Of a stretch of 64,000 nucleotides of DNA, positions 10,601 to 22,883 are shown piece after piece. Within the stretch, counting starts at the first letter, position 1; each line of letters opens with the position of its first letter. A program made the position numbers and the translations under genes. This DNA comes from Uloborus plumipes (Eukaryota > Arthropoda > Arachnida > Araneae > Uloboridae), in contig JAXGGA010002166.1 of NCBI GenBank assembly GCA_038373865.1, positions 62,001-126,000 of the forward strand, given 5' to 3'. The notes under the pieces were generated by a model, which was given only the letters and a program-made list of their open reading frames with translations, did no database searches and was not told the origin of the DNA.

Positions 10601-13540
10601 TAAACCAATATTAGCCTGTTTACGTGCGTGAAAATAAGCTATTGCGGACTATAGGGCTCCGGCAGTTATGTTAAAAATTTAGCCCTGGTTTCACACACAC
10701 ACGAACGATTTTTTCGTCATGCAGCAACATATAAAACTCCAGATTTAAGTTAATCCCGAATACCGTTCACAGCGTTAGAATAACAAATAAAATAAAAACA
10801 TCGCTGGAAAATATATTCAGACTATAAGACTGAAACACACGCTCTATGAAAATGTAGAAACAAGCGGATGTTAACGCATCCATAAAAGCGAAAAAGAAAG
10901 TTATTTTATTATCACTACGGAAAGCCAACTATAGACTCCGAAAGCTTTAGAATTCCATTCTACAATTATTTATTTATTTACATAGTTTAGAAAGGAGCTT
11001 ACACACGAGCAAAGAGAGTGGAAGGCAAGAGAAAGTAGTTCTCTTAATGCATTTCTGAGGAGCTCCCTAAGTAGGAGAAGATTAAGAATTTACTAACATC
11101 CCTTCTTGAAAGTGAATATCAGAAAACTAAAGCCCATAAACAGTTAAGCTCAGAAGAAAGGCAGCAGCGCACTGGAATATTCAGTAGATGCGAGCGGATT
11201 TTGGAGGTCGTTTTTTTTTCTTTTTCTTTTTCAATGTCTATTTTTCTGAGTTGGCTTGGGTTTAAGGTGGTTGGTTGCGAGAAGTTTCTCTTTCAAAAAT
11301 TACCAGGGTACCCCAACCTTTCTGATCTTTGAATAACAGCTTTGTTTAAGTGTGCTGGAAAGGGAACATCCAATTATCTCACCAATCTCTGCTACACTCA
11401 GTGTTTCGCAGACACAAAGCGAAAATGATACTCTATATTGATGTTAGAACAATACTAAAGATTTATTATCTTCAAAATATTGTTTTCCTTATTTTAAAAG
11501 CACATATCTGAGATTTTTCATAAAATATATGCACGATGAGCATGAAATTATGAAGAAATTAAACAGGGAAAAACTAATAAGTATATATAGAAAAGAAGAA
11601 TTTAAAAAACATAGCGTAAAAACAAAATCTATTTTTTTTTTTTTTAATTTGGAAACTTAAAACTTCATCTCATTCTTCCAAGTCAATAAAAAAAAAAGAC
11701 TTCTTGATGCATTTAAAACATAAAACATCATTGCAAACGATTAAAGCAAATTATAATATTTTTTAAGTTCAAAATTTATACGGATATTTTGCTTCAAAAA
11801 AAGCTGCATAAAAGCTGCAAAAAAAAAGCTTATTTGTTTAGAAATTACTCATTTATTGATGTTATTATTCTTTAATTATCGAGCGATTCAAGGAATAAAA
11901 ATCATCTATAGAGAAAGGTTACAAAGGCAAGGCTTTAAATGACGGTACGGCTTGAACTAAAATAGCTCCAAAGGCTGAGAAAATATGTCAAGATTAAAAC
12001 AAGACTCGAGATAACATAAGATCTTATCAGAAACAAAATGCAAAGAATTCTTCTTTTTTTATCATCTAAGCGAGACAGACGTCAGATAGAACGCTTCAGA
12101 ATTCGTCTCGGCTCTTCATTCATTTACAGTTTGCGAAGAAGAAAAACAAGTCACAACAACTTTTAAGGAGCTCGTGAAACATTAAGAATTAATCATTGTA
12201 TTTTCTTAAAACACACGAATGTAAAATGCAATTATAAGAAAGGTATCAGTGCCCAATTGATCAATTTGGACAAAAAAAAAAAAAAAAAACCACTAAACTT
12301 TAAGCTAAAACAAAAAGAACGAAAAATTAATTATAGCCTTTGCAGACTAACATTAACGTAATTAGTTTTACAATACTATGTGCACGTGTGAGAACTGTTA
12401 TGACCACCCCCCCCCCCCCCTTCCCTTCCACCAAAAGTTCCTGCTGCCACCAAAAATCCTGCTGCGCTAGAAAAGCGTGCTATGTTATCAAATTTTTTTT
12501 TTTCGATAAATGGCAAAAATCTTGTTTTTTTTTTATTTCTACTAAATGGAAAAATATTTCACCAAACCGAATTAGACGTTAACAGAAAAATTTCAAGCCT
12601 GATAAATTTTCAAAAAAAAAAAAAATCAAACCGTAACCTGCGTTGGATGATTTCGTCCATCTATAATTTCTACACAATATAATAACAATCAGTACGGACT
12701 GGACTACATATCCCTCCTCCCCCTCTCTTTCGCCAAAAGTACTGCTGTTCCCACGGGAAGTCAAAGCAACGAAACAAAGCTGTGAATATTTATATGATGT
12801 TCGATTTCTCAGCGCTAACTGGATCAAGGGAGTTAACGCGATGAACGAAACGAGTCTTCCAAGGAGGAAACTAAAACTAGTTATGTTTGTTCAAGCACCA
12901 TAAATAAATAAACTGTATGAGTTCACTTGCTTTCTTAAACTAACATTAAGGATTTTTAACGCGATGACACTTTTAAGCCAATGTATAATTTTTTACTAAA
13001 GAATGCTCATAAATTTCTATGAAAGTACTATTTTTGGTTTAGCGTTGCAAATGAAATATGCATAAAGTAAATAAAATTGGGTTTTTATTTTCTTTGAAAT
13101 CCCATCAAAACTTTCTTTTACATCGTAAGATAAATTTAACATAGGACTGTCGAAATTTTTTTAGGTAACAATATAACTGCAGGGGGAAGGGGGATTTTTT
13201 TTTTTTTTTTTACAAACTGTTGAGTATGGAGGAATTTAATTTAATTAGGTTTTTCAAGCAAACAGAAAAATGTAACTTTCAAGATTATTAACTATTCTTA
13301 CACAGAAAGACTTGTTTTCACCCAAACATATTTTGAAGTTCGAGTACCTCTCAATTTGTTAACAAAAAAAGTAAAATATTACTGAACCGTTTGACATTTG
13401 AAAAAACGGATGCACTGATAAGCAAATTGGCCAATTATCGATTAATCGTTAGCCATCTAATTATACTGATAATGATTTTTAATGCTTTTATTGAACAAAT
13501 TAAGGAAGGGAGACCAATTGCTTTCGAATAGGTTTAAGCG
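7646..13540. other. No recognisable gene; repeat fragments only
   Basis: Long AT-rich stretch with poly-A/T and poly-C runs, for example C near 8955 and 12410, A near 9200 and 12270. It holds one copy of the GTGACCTCC repeat at 10479-10530. A possible isolated hAT-like end reading CAGGGTACCCCAACC lies near 11306 with no partner end. The open frames of 62-82 codons are not protein-like. I see no other defined element. Confidence 0.45.
10479..10530 (+). repeat. GGTCACAG-GACCTCC dispersed repeat, copy A
   Basis: Contains GGTCACAGCGACCTCCCG followed by TCGGGGCGCTCCTGG. The same arrangement recurs at 22504-22545 and 35992-36040. Upstream, about 10433-10446, is CCGAATTTGCCGAA, which also precedes copy C twice. 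The half-palindromic GGAGGTCACAGTGACCTCC core is visible across copies. This is a dispersed repeat fragment with no defined ends or target duplication. Confidence 0.55.
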
Positions 13541-13545
13541 TTTGA

Positions 13546-14752
13546 CCAAGGCTTCACTAGATAGCGTTTTATACAGGCTGTATCATTACTCAGAACATCA
13601 ATGGTAAAGATTGCCCGCTAGAGAGCGCTGAACAAGGACCACCCAAATGTTTATTTACATTTATTAGCATATTGTTTCTGCTGTAAAAAGTGATGTTTAT
13701 CCTATCTTTTAAGGTTAAAAAATATTGATATAGTTAACTGAAGTGGAGTACAGAGTGAATTGATGCCGAAGGCCTTATTAGTACTACTTTTTAGGGGAAA
13801 TAAATTCCCCTTTCAGGTAAAGTTGGTCTCAACTTATGATTCAGTCATACGACATTCATTCATCTATTTACTTTCTTCGAATTAACAACATATAGCAATG
13901 GCGTTCAATTTTGACATCTCTGCATTAATAAAATATACGCTTAAATTCACCGACGATAAATAAATGTAGCAATGAAATAATATTGTTCTAATTTACTATT
14001 TTGTTTCATTATTGTTGATCACACGATCTTAATTGCTACGCAAAAGTTCAGATGTTCATTTTGATGGCGTTGACGCATCAGCGCGATAAATGGCGAATCT
14101 ATTTGTCGAGACATTTCATTTTTTCATTTTGATGCCCCAGAATGAAATGTACCGTAATGATGCAATGGTGTACAACGGAAAGACGATTGACAACAAAACA
14201 TATTGATTTTTTTAGTAACAACGAAATGAGCATATATAATAGCTTAGTACTAAAGAGCAATACAAGTACGAAAAAAAAATAAACAAAACCACAATATTGC
14301 GACGACCAACTGTATCATGGCGAACTGTGGACTGAATTTTAAAAAGTTCTATGCCAACTCGTTGGTAGTATTGGCTCGCTTAGCGAATAGATTTCGCCAT
14401 TTATCGCTCTGCGGTGCCAGTGTCGTTTCATAGTTAATTAATAATTAGAATCAATTAAAATGAAAAATAATTCGCTAACTAATTAAAATAAGCCGTTAAA
14501 ATGCAGAATAAACCAACAAATAAAACAAGCTATTAAATAACGTTTAAATATACTAAAATAGAATTGAATGCCAAATTGTAAAATTGTCGCCAACAAATTA
14601 ACTTTTAATTCTGTCTTTTATTATCTGATTTGTATATAATGATGGTTACCATAAATTCGATAGATGTCGCTGGACAAAGACCACCGTTTTTATCCTAAGG
14701 ATTTTGATCAAATGAAACAGCCTGTATAAAACGCTATCTCGTGAAGCCTTGG
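13546..14752. mobile_element. 1.2-kb DNA transposon with 43-bp terminal inverted repeats
   Basis: The left end (13546-13588) and right end (14710-14752) are inverted and match at about 41 of 43 positions, beginning CCAAGGCTTCAC. TTTGA flanks both ends (13541-13545 and 14753-14757), suggesting a 5-bp target duplication. A second inverted repeat of about 22 bp, GCGATAAATGGCGAA-like, sits inside at 14081-14103 and 14386-14408. A short direct repeat, CTGAACAAGGACCACC and CTGGACAAAGACCACC, lies near the two ends. There is no coding capacity. The superfamily is not assigned. Confidence 0.75.
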
Positions 14753-14757
14753 TTTGA

Positions 14758-16677
14758 CAATCAAAAATAACTTGCCAAAAAATAAAAAATATTAATTAAG
14801 GACATAAACTCATGCTTAGCAGTGCGATGTTTGCAAGATTGAAATCGCCTAAAATTTTCCAGCAACGCCTTCATTTTAATGCAACTCAATCGGCAAATTT
14901 TGAACACAAAACGGCAATATTCACTAATTATCCACTAACCCTCCATGATCAATTCCTATGAAGTTTATTTATTAAAAGCAACAGGTTGCCACACAAAGCG
15001 TCCGACACCGGCTGTTCCGTATTCGGATAGTTTCCAGGAAAGGAAATGATTTTATTCCTTCTAAAACGGAGAATAAAAATTCAGGTGGAGCATCAACATC
15101 AGTAGACTGAAAACAAAAAGCAATCCTTGGGTGCTTTGCTTAACAAACAAAAGTTTTTGAATACAGATATTTTTAACACTAAACAAACCAACACTTTTAT
15201 TTCAACCATAATAGCCGGTCAAATGATAGGTGTGGTAGATAACGGGTACAAGACAAGTATTACTGAAAGTAAACGTAACATAACTAAAAAAAAAAACGAT
15301 AAAATATAAAACTGCAAGGTCGTTTTGAGGAGGGCTTTTACCAACAACAAGTTGTAAAATCTATACGATTAATAAAATTCGATTGTATAAGTATATTCTA
15401 CTGATTTTTGTTACAAAAGGTTATTTAAAAGAGATGTAACCATACAGGCCTAAACATGAGCAAGGTGACATGTCTATTAAATGAAGAAAACTAAGATCTA
15501 ATGATTGCATTAAATAATTTTAAACCTGCTCAACATTATTGGGTGTCCGTTTAATAATTCAAAAAGTAAATAAATAAATGAAATTACGCCTCACCCCCCC
15601 TCCCACCGAACAATAGGAAATAGTCCTCTACAAAAAAAATATTTCAAAAGAAGAAAAATTGATAAAATGAATGGCGAATTTTTGAGTATTGACCGCTGCG
15701 TAGTTGTCACTCTGCTATTTGGTGGCGTATTTGGTTTTCCTGTGACCTATAATCGTTGTGACACAGTCAACAAATTCTAAAAATTCCAGCTTCCAATGCG
15801 CATTAATAAAAACAATTTCTACCAAATACTATCATATTTGCTTTCCAAACATGAAACAGGTTTACGACGCATCAACAAATATATTTTTTTTTTCAGAGCA
15901 AAAGGTACTGTACACAAATGGTACCCGCACAAGGTAATTAAAAGCAAAGAATAGTAACATGTAATATCAAAGAAAACAAAAGTCTTACTTTTATCCAAAA
16001 GGAAAAAGTAGTATGACGCTACAATAAATGAACTTGTTTATTACCTTACCTGAAACAATTGTAAAATTAAGCTGTAATTAGCTGTTTATAGCAAAAAATA
16101 ATACAAGCTCCATAGTTCTACTGATAACAGACAATAAATTACTTTTTTTTTGTCCGAAATGAAGGCAAAGATTGCACGTTTTAGTTTTCTGTTTCATAAA
16201 ACAGAAAACTAATAAGGTAAAAATTTATTAAAAGAAAGCTAACGACTTGAATCCGCTGTTATCAATAATAATCAGTATAGATTGCTGCAATTATACCAAT
16301 GCAAGTAATAGGTTTTGATTCCATTTTTAATATTTTAACGACGTCAAAACTATTACTCGAGGAAAAAGGAAAGGATGGAAGAACGTATTTCACTGCCATC
16401 CTAAAAAGTAGTCTTATTACAGAAACCTATTCCAAGAAAGAATTCTGAGTGAAAAATTGCTGCTGTCAACAAAAGAAGCATAAATGATATTCAAAAATAA
16501 GAACCTAAGGAAAAAATAATAGAAGGGAAAATTCAGCAGTTTCCTATTTATCGCAAATTTATAGATTTATTTGTAGCGAGTGTTTAAAAAAAAAAAAAAA
16601 GAATTATCTTTTTGGCAGTGACCTACATAAAAACCACGGCACAGAGTGGTGGCTGCCAATTTTCCGAAGGATTTTTC
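14758..16677. other. No recognisable gene; one 32-nt hairpin
   Basis: AT-rich sequence. A perfect hairpin with 14-bp arms TTAGTTTTCTGTTT and a 4-nt loop lies at 16181-16212. The 60-codon frame at 15127-15309 is lysine- and threonine-rich with no recognisable domain. I see no transposon ends. Confidence 0.4.
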
Positions 16678-16947
16678 TTAGATTTCTACGACTTCAAGGC
16701 AAAATTGACGTTCAGCAGCATACTGAGAGCATATCTTTTTACTTGGCAACAGTTCAGATGACATTTGACAGAACTTGCAATCACATCTGTTTGATGCCAA
16801 AACATCAGAACTTTCAAACAGAGCGTGGTTATTTTGTCTCATTTTAACACAGTCGTTCAAAAAACTTCTACATACGTTCAAGCAACATCCGCCTCGATTG
16901 GGTGGAAACTTGGATGATGCTAATAAATAAAATGTAATGCACTGCAT
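16678..16947 (-). CDS. Cysteine-rich open frame, possible exon of unknown gene
   Basis: An 89-codon minus-strand frame with ordinary codon use, unlike the low-complexity frames around it. Nine cysteines follow a short N-terminal part, including CC at about residues 21-22, a CDCKFC group around residue 53, and single cysteines further on. A pyrimidine-rich run ending in CAG or TTAG lies at its 5' side, so a splice acceptor there is plausible. The frame ends at a stop, so it could be a terminal exon. The spacing faintly recalls GDNF-receptor/GAS1-type domains, in which a C-x-C pair follows a CxxxC segment, but the match is weak. It may equally be chance. I do not assign a function, and no neighbouring exon was found. 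Confidence 0.25.
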   Translation of the reverse strand: MQCITFYLLASSKFPPNRGGCCLNVCRSFLNDCVKMRQNNHALFESSDVLASNRCDCKFCQMSSELLPSKKICSQYAAERQFCLEVVEI

Positions 16948-19588
16948 GGAAATCGAAAAAAAAAAGGTGTTACAAATTACAATGTTTTCACTGCTTTAAA
17001 AATAAAGAAAGTACCGAAAACCCTTTCGATTCAGAATGAAAATAATTGGTTAGTTAGGGTATGAAAGCTCATTTATTACAACATTCAAATGAGTAACATT
17101 ATTTAGATACTTTGCTGGTCAATTGTTAAATCTAATCTCCCAAAAAGCCATGTTGAAAACGTTGTGCGTAATTTTTCAAAAAAAAAAAAAAAAAAGATTA
17201 ACAGGACACATATGCATCCACTGCAATGCCAAACATTAACTCCAATGATTGGAAAAAAATTGTGCGATAACAAGAAATAAATAAATATCTGTCTGCAGAT
17301 AAGAAAAAAAAATTCCCACTTTCGGGCGCAAATGCTTCGCTCGGATAAGATAGTTTCTATTATATCGCACTCTTCTAACGGTTTTGGAACAACTTTGGTG
17401 GCATTATATTGCTCGTTTTACTGTCCATAAGTCTAGAAATTAATATATATCATGCTATCCGAGTCTTTTTCAAACGGAACGATCCATGGGATCTACGAAA
17501 ATTCGAAAAAAAAAGTAAATGATTCTTAACAAAATGACACGATAAAGAATTGTTTAGAATAATGTACAAATTTATTTCTTTAAAAAATTTGAATGTTCGA
17601 CCGACTCATGGAAAAGCGTTTAATCCTTGTAAAACCAGAACTATGATAACATTTGGGAAACAGAAAATGAAGCTACGATCTTTTAACCTTCACGCTAAAG
17701 ATTGTGAGTAATTTCAATTTATTCCAAATGAAGCAAAAAGAAATTCTGGAATTTATAGAATTCGAAGACATCATTGATGAAAATCCAAGATGGACTTGCT
17801 TTAAGCTTTATTTAACTCAGAGCTAACCTTCAGCGCGGATTAAGGGGGAAGGCCACAAAGGTCACGAACCCGAAGTGATTGTAGATGGCCTAAAACTACG
17901 TTTTGGAGTTATCAATTTCAAAAAATTTCTGGGAGAGAACTCCAGTCTTTATTCGAAGGCCAATTACGCAGTTCGCCCCCTCCCCCTTCCTATTTTTGCA
18001 CTTTTTTTTTTTTTTTTTTGTCACGACTGTTTTCCTAAACGAAAGCTGAATTCGCCCTTCATACTTGCGAACACAAATAATCACGTAGAGTTCGGAAAAA
18101 ATTCCGATGACTTCGGAACGCGAAATCTTCCTTTAAAAATGTGTCAAATACATAAAACACATGCGATTTTCCCAGTATTGAAATCAAGCCAGTCAGTAAT
18201 ATTATATAATCTATACATTAATACATTTTTGTCAAATAAATTTCCTTATTATCCAATTTAATCTTCAGGAACTTATAAGAAACGGAACTAGACTAGATTA
18301 AATCGGGTTTATGCCACTTTTTAGCTTTAATTATGGATTTGGGGGGGGGGGGGGGGAGCGTCAAAATGGTACTCGATCTCTTTGATGCCTTATGCCACTA
18401 AAATTGATTAGAATGTTTCAGATGGAGCCTTATCTTAAATTAAAAAAATCATTCAGCTTAATACCTTTCCAACTTACTGAAAAGTAAATACCGTGCTTAG
18501 TTAATGGATATTAGTCATTGAATATTAAATTTAGAAATAAATCCACTACGAGACTTAATGAAGAAATCCTAGTTACAAATACCCCAGAGTTTCACAATTC
18601 AATTAAACAGCTTTGAAAATACAGATACAATACTAATGATTTACAATCACGTAAAGACCACACCTATCACTCAAATAAAATTTCGAAGTTGCGTCAGCAA
18701 ATCTTTTTGAAAAAGACGACTTAGAAACAAATAGAGCTTTTTCATACAATAATTCCGCAAAATAAAATAATCCAACAAACTATTTTTTTCTCTCCCCCCC
18801 CCCCCTCCATCATCGGGGAGGGAAAAAACATTCCCAAAATATTGCATTCGCTCGAATTTCGTCAAAACGCACCAATATTATCTTTGAAGAAATTAAAAAA
18901 ATGAAGTTTACACACGTCGAAGTTACAATCAATATCACTTTTTAGTAATTTCTTCAGAAAATTAGCAAAATTTTGTGTAGGAATTCTGAGTCATTCAGTT
19001 CCTTATACGAAATTGAAAATTCCCGATTTATACCCTTCCTACAAGAACAGTTTCTGAAAATGACTTACATATTAAATTAATGCAGGCTCTACGGAGCCGA
19101 GGGCCCGTATGCAACACCCCCCTCCCCCCGACTAAAGATTTATGAAAGTTCGGGGAATAAAATTTTCGACGAAAACGTTCAAGAATCTAAGAACAGCAGC
19201 TTTTTGTGATACTTTTTTCTGAGGTTCGGATTGAAAGGAGTGGGTTAAGTGGTTGAAGGATCCCCCCCCCCCCCCGCACACCGTAAATGACCAAATAACA
19301 TGCGCTAAAGCAGCGTTGGTTGACCTAAAATTTTAAAAATCGGTCCCTGCTACCTTATTTATGCCCAAATGCTGCATTTAAGAGCCCCCAAAACCAAAAG
19401 AAACCGCCCTTGATTTCACTCCCCCCTCCCCTCCTTTACAAGGCTTAATCATGTAGCTCAAACAATTTGTACTTCATATAAAATTTCTGTGCGCATATAT
19501 TCTTGTTGCTTTCTCATAATAATTATTTCAATTGTTTTTCGCAGATCTAAATTGAACTTTCAGCAAAAGACCTTTGGTTTTCGGTTTA
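16948..19588. other. No recognisable gene; homopolymer-rich
   Basis: AT-rich with strong G and C tracts near 18341, 18795, 19110 and 19262. A 128-codon plus frame at 17875-18261 crosses a poly-T run and shows no domain. Near 19313 the sequence CAGCGTTGGTTGACC resembles a hAT end but has no partner. Confidence 0.4.
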
Positions 19589-19596
19589 GACTAAAG

Positions 19597-19987
19597 CAGC
19601 GGTCGTCAACCTAAATTAACCGAAGATCTACTTTCTAAGTTAGGATTGGACACAACATCGACTGGGGGGAGGCGGGGCGTGATGCATACACCAGAAATTC
19701 AAACGGATGTGTTACATATGGGGTAAAGTTAAGACTGTGATATGATTTACAATTGTAGGTTCACTCTTAAATAAAAAAAAAGACTGATACCTATTAAGTA
19801 ATTGCTTTAAATTGCTAAGACAATGATATGTTAATTCCTATGAAATCGTTTTCAGGTACAAGAAATATCACTTGTTTTAAAATTGATGACTACAAAATGC
19901 TCCAGTACCAAATGTTTATTAATTCTTTTATTTAAACAGAAAGAATTGCTCAAAATATTGTCGCGATCGACGGGTTGTCTACCGCTG
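19597..19987. mobile_element. 391-bp hAT-like MITE
   Basis: The ends CAGCGGTCGTCAACC and GGTTGTCTACCGCTG are inverted and imperfect, of the CAGCGG-type common in hAT elements. The flanks GACTAAAG (19589-19596) and GACAAAAT (19988-19995) agree at 6 of 8 positions, as expected for an aged 8-bp duplication. A GATCGACGGG segment just inside the right end is also typical of such elements. There is no coding capacity. Confidence 0.65.
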
Positions 19988-19995
19988 GACAAAAT

Positions 19996-21199
19996 GGTTC
20001 CGCTAGTTATTAGATTTTGGTGTGATCCGCAGTGCAACTGTAATTTCCAACATTGGTTTTGTACGCCAAAAGGACTACACTTCAAATAGGAAAATGTAGC
20101 AAAATGCATACTAAATAGCTACATTCATTATTACAAATAGCCTGAACGCAGTGCCGAATCTAACGTGGAGTAAGCCCCGGTCGGCAGCATCTGAGGGGCG
20201 CAAATTCGCCTCGTCTAGGGTTTCTTGCTGAAGTTCGACATAGAAAACTGGATATGGGGGTAGGGGGCAGTTTAAAGATTTAACCCCGGATCGAAAAAAA
20301 AATATCCAGCACTGCCTGTCCCGCTAAATCTCTGGATCCCGCGACGGACAAGGGCACTCACTATGTTACTGGAAAAAAACAATTTGAGAAAAAGGATTAA
20401 AAAGAAGTAATTAGAAATGACGGCATTGATAAAGGGCGTGGGCTAATTTTGTTTCGTCACGCATTAAGGCGGTGAGGGTTTAAGATTTATCAAGAAAACC
20501 AAAACTGAGTACGAAATTTTAAGAATCTAACGAAATTTAAGAAACAACGTGATTTATTGAAGGAATATATTCCCATCAGTTGTTCATATTATATAGTTAT
20601 GTAACATGAACAACTGATTCATATTATATAATTCTCGTTAAAATCGAACATTGCATCAACATTCAGAGCATGAAAGACAAGGGATCAACTCGACGAGTTT
20701 TAAGGAAAGTACACACCGAGTTGGAAAGAAAAAACAATTATTACTCGAAAATCACTTTAGAAAGCAACAATCGATATGCACGTAATATGGAAAGTGTAAC
20801 CTTGAAAAAGTTACTGGTAAAAGGAGGGATTGTAACTGCACATCTGGGAACTATTTAGCAAATACATAACACAGTAGCAGATAAATACATCCCAAAATAA
20901 AATTAAAATACAATAACAATGTAAAACTTTTAAATTAAATAGGTAGCAATTAGTGAAGTGTGCAATTTTCAAACAAACCAAAGCATTCTTGCCTTTTCCC
21001 TCCTTGAAGACATACTACTTAATTCGTAATTGAGGAATCACAAAAAATAAATAAATTTTTAAAAGCTCAATACCTTTGAATCTACAGGGTAAATCCAATA
21101 TTTCTTCTTTAAAATCCACTAATCTGAATTCGAAGTTCAAATTTCACATTCACATGTTCTTGTAAATAAACAAAGTGACGAACTAGTTTAATTGCAATT
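19996..21199. other. No recognisable gene; one long hairpin
   Basis: The sequence from 20149 resembles an eroded transposon end (CAGTGCCGAATCTAAC) with no matching partner. A perfect 13-bp inverted pair, ATCAGTTGTTCAT at 20575-20587 and its complement at 20606-20618, encloses an 18-nt loop. A 62-codon frame at 20670-20858 is charged but has no recognisable domain. Confidence 0.4.
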
Positions 21200-21720
21200 A
21201 TAAAATGAAGGGGCGACAGTACTCCGGAATCCGTAGCAATGATAAGTGAAAAATCGCCGATCCGGAACGATGCGACGAAAACAAAAATCCAACAGGCTGG
21301 TGTTCCACGTAAGGTCACTAATACAACGCACGCACAAACACTGGTAAAGCAGCAGCCATCTTCCTTCTAGAAAGCAGGCGATGTCACCGGTTCGTCGCTA
21401 TGGCAACGACAACGCTATGGACTTGACAAGCTGAGAGGTACTCCAGCGGTTTTGTATATGCTTCCTTTATTATTTTTAATCAATTAAAAAACTTTTTCGC
21501 TCTCAGTTTTTGCTCGCCGTGGTCTACGGTTCGAACGTTACGAAAAACCTTTCACATAGTCGGCCACCTCCCGCCCAGGACGTATCTGCTCTCACACAGA
21601 ACGATGAGATAAGCACTGCAGCAAGCAGCGCAACAGGCGGGCTTCTGACGTAGTTGGATTTTATCGCCTGCCCCCCGCCGCAGAGGACGGGCGGAAGTGG
21701 AGCGTGCCGCCATCTATTGA
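21200..21720. promoter_or_regulatory. CpG-rich island with X-box and YY1-like site
   Basis: This stretch is visibly richer in G, C and CpG than its surroundings. GTCGCTATGGCAAC at 21394-21407 fits the RFX-factor X-box pattern, two half-sites around a short spacer. GCCATCTT at 21355-21362 reads AAGATGGC on the minus strand, the core of YY1-type initiator sites. The second part (about 21530-21720) is GC-rich but looks non-coding. The island could be a promoter, perhaps facing left, where a 69-codon minus frame begins at 21318. Direction and function are inferred. Confidence 0.35.
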
Positions 21721-22843
21721 AAGAAAAATGTACTGCTGAGATTATTTTTTTGGTATGCTGCCAAAACTGGATTTTTGATCGAAGTTTCGTAATTGAAATG
21801 GAACGTAAAGCTTTTTTTTTTTCTTTGTCGTTATAAGTGATGTTTATTAGCACTGCATTCACTCTTTTTTTCGTTCAATATACGTCAATCATTCGATTCC
21901 AGATTTAGAATCAGTTCTGTTTTGTAACATCAAAGATTTTTTAAAAAGAAAAAACTGTGCTGCGTATGTTCCACAACGAAATTCTTTATTGTTAATTTTG
22001 TGGCTTATATTTTTACTTAATGTAAGAAATGAATTAATTTATAAAATTATTTTTTTTCACAATAACATAAAAATATTGTATTTTACGGTAAGAAAGTCCA
22101 TTGTCCGCTGCACACTCATTCAAAGTTAAGCTTTAATTTCAGAGAAATATAACAAATTGCTCAAAAAGATTTGACACATTTTTAAAGAATCCGAGTTTTA
22201 CTACTTGGCGATCTATATGTAATGTTTGTCATATGCCACTATAGAAATAGGGCTGTGGCTGAATTTCAATTGTCCTTAGGCAAAGATTTTAATATTTACA
22301 TCAGTTCTCCTGTGTAGCAACAGGTATGCAACAAGCAGTACCGATCTATTGCGTGATTTATTTATTATTTTTTTTTAATAGAAATTCATCTGAACATGAA
22401 CATAAAAATTTAAATGAACAAGATTAACATTATTCCAATTGCAATAAATTATGTTGGTATTATAACGGGAGAGAAATTCATCAATTTTTCATAATGAAGT
22501 GTTTGAGAGGTTACAGTGACCTCTCATCGGGGCACCCCTGATGACGGACCCATTAGTAAATAACAAGTTCCTTTAGTGAATTAAATCTTAAGAAAAAAAA
22601 TAAGTTAGCAATTAGCAGTCAGAATATCATGATATGAAGAAATTTACACACTTCAAGATCTTGTTTTGCGTTGATGAATTTTTATATTAGTTCAAAACTC
22701 TCTTTTGCAAACGAAAAATTTTGGCAGTCACTCCTGCCAGCAAAAACGAATGAAAGAATCCTTTTCGCGATCACGAACTTTAAAAACTCCGATTTCAGGC
22801 TAAGCGCGCCGACATATATCTTTGATATAACTACAATAGCAGA
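21721..22843. other. No recognisable gene
   Basis: AT-rich and without supported features apart from a fragment at 22504-22545 of the GTGACCTC repeat, described separately. The frames that overlap here are short and carry no domain. Confidence 0.4.
22504..22545 (+). repeat. GGTTACAGTGACCTC dispersed repeat, copy B
   Basis: Reads GAGAGGTTACAGTGACCTCTC followed at once by ATCGGGGCACCCCTG. It matches copies A (10479) and C (35992) but lacks about 8 bp between the palindromic core and the GGGGC segment. It is a dispersed repeat fragment without identifiable ends. Confidence 0.5.
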
Positions 22844-22883
22844 TACAGTGAACTCTCACTTATGCACCGACCTAAGGGACCAC

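Noticed and set aside
11306..11340. Single hAT-like end CAGGGTACCCCAACC
   Set aside because: No complementary end or 8-bp duplication was found within several kilobases, so no element is called. The lone ends near 19313, 31809, 34816 and 38186 were set aside for the same reason.
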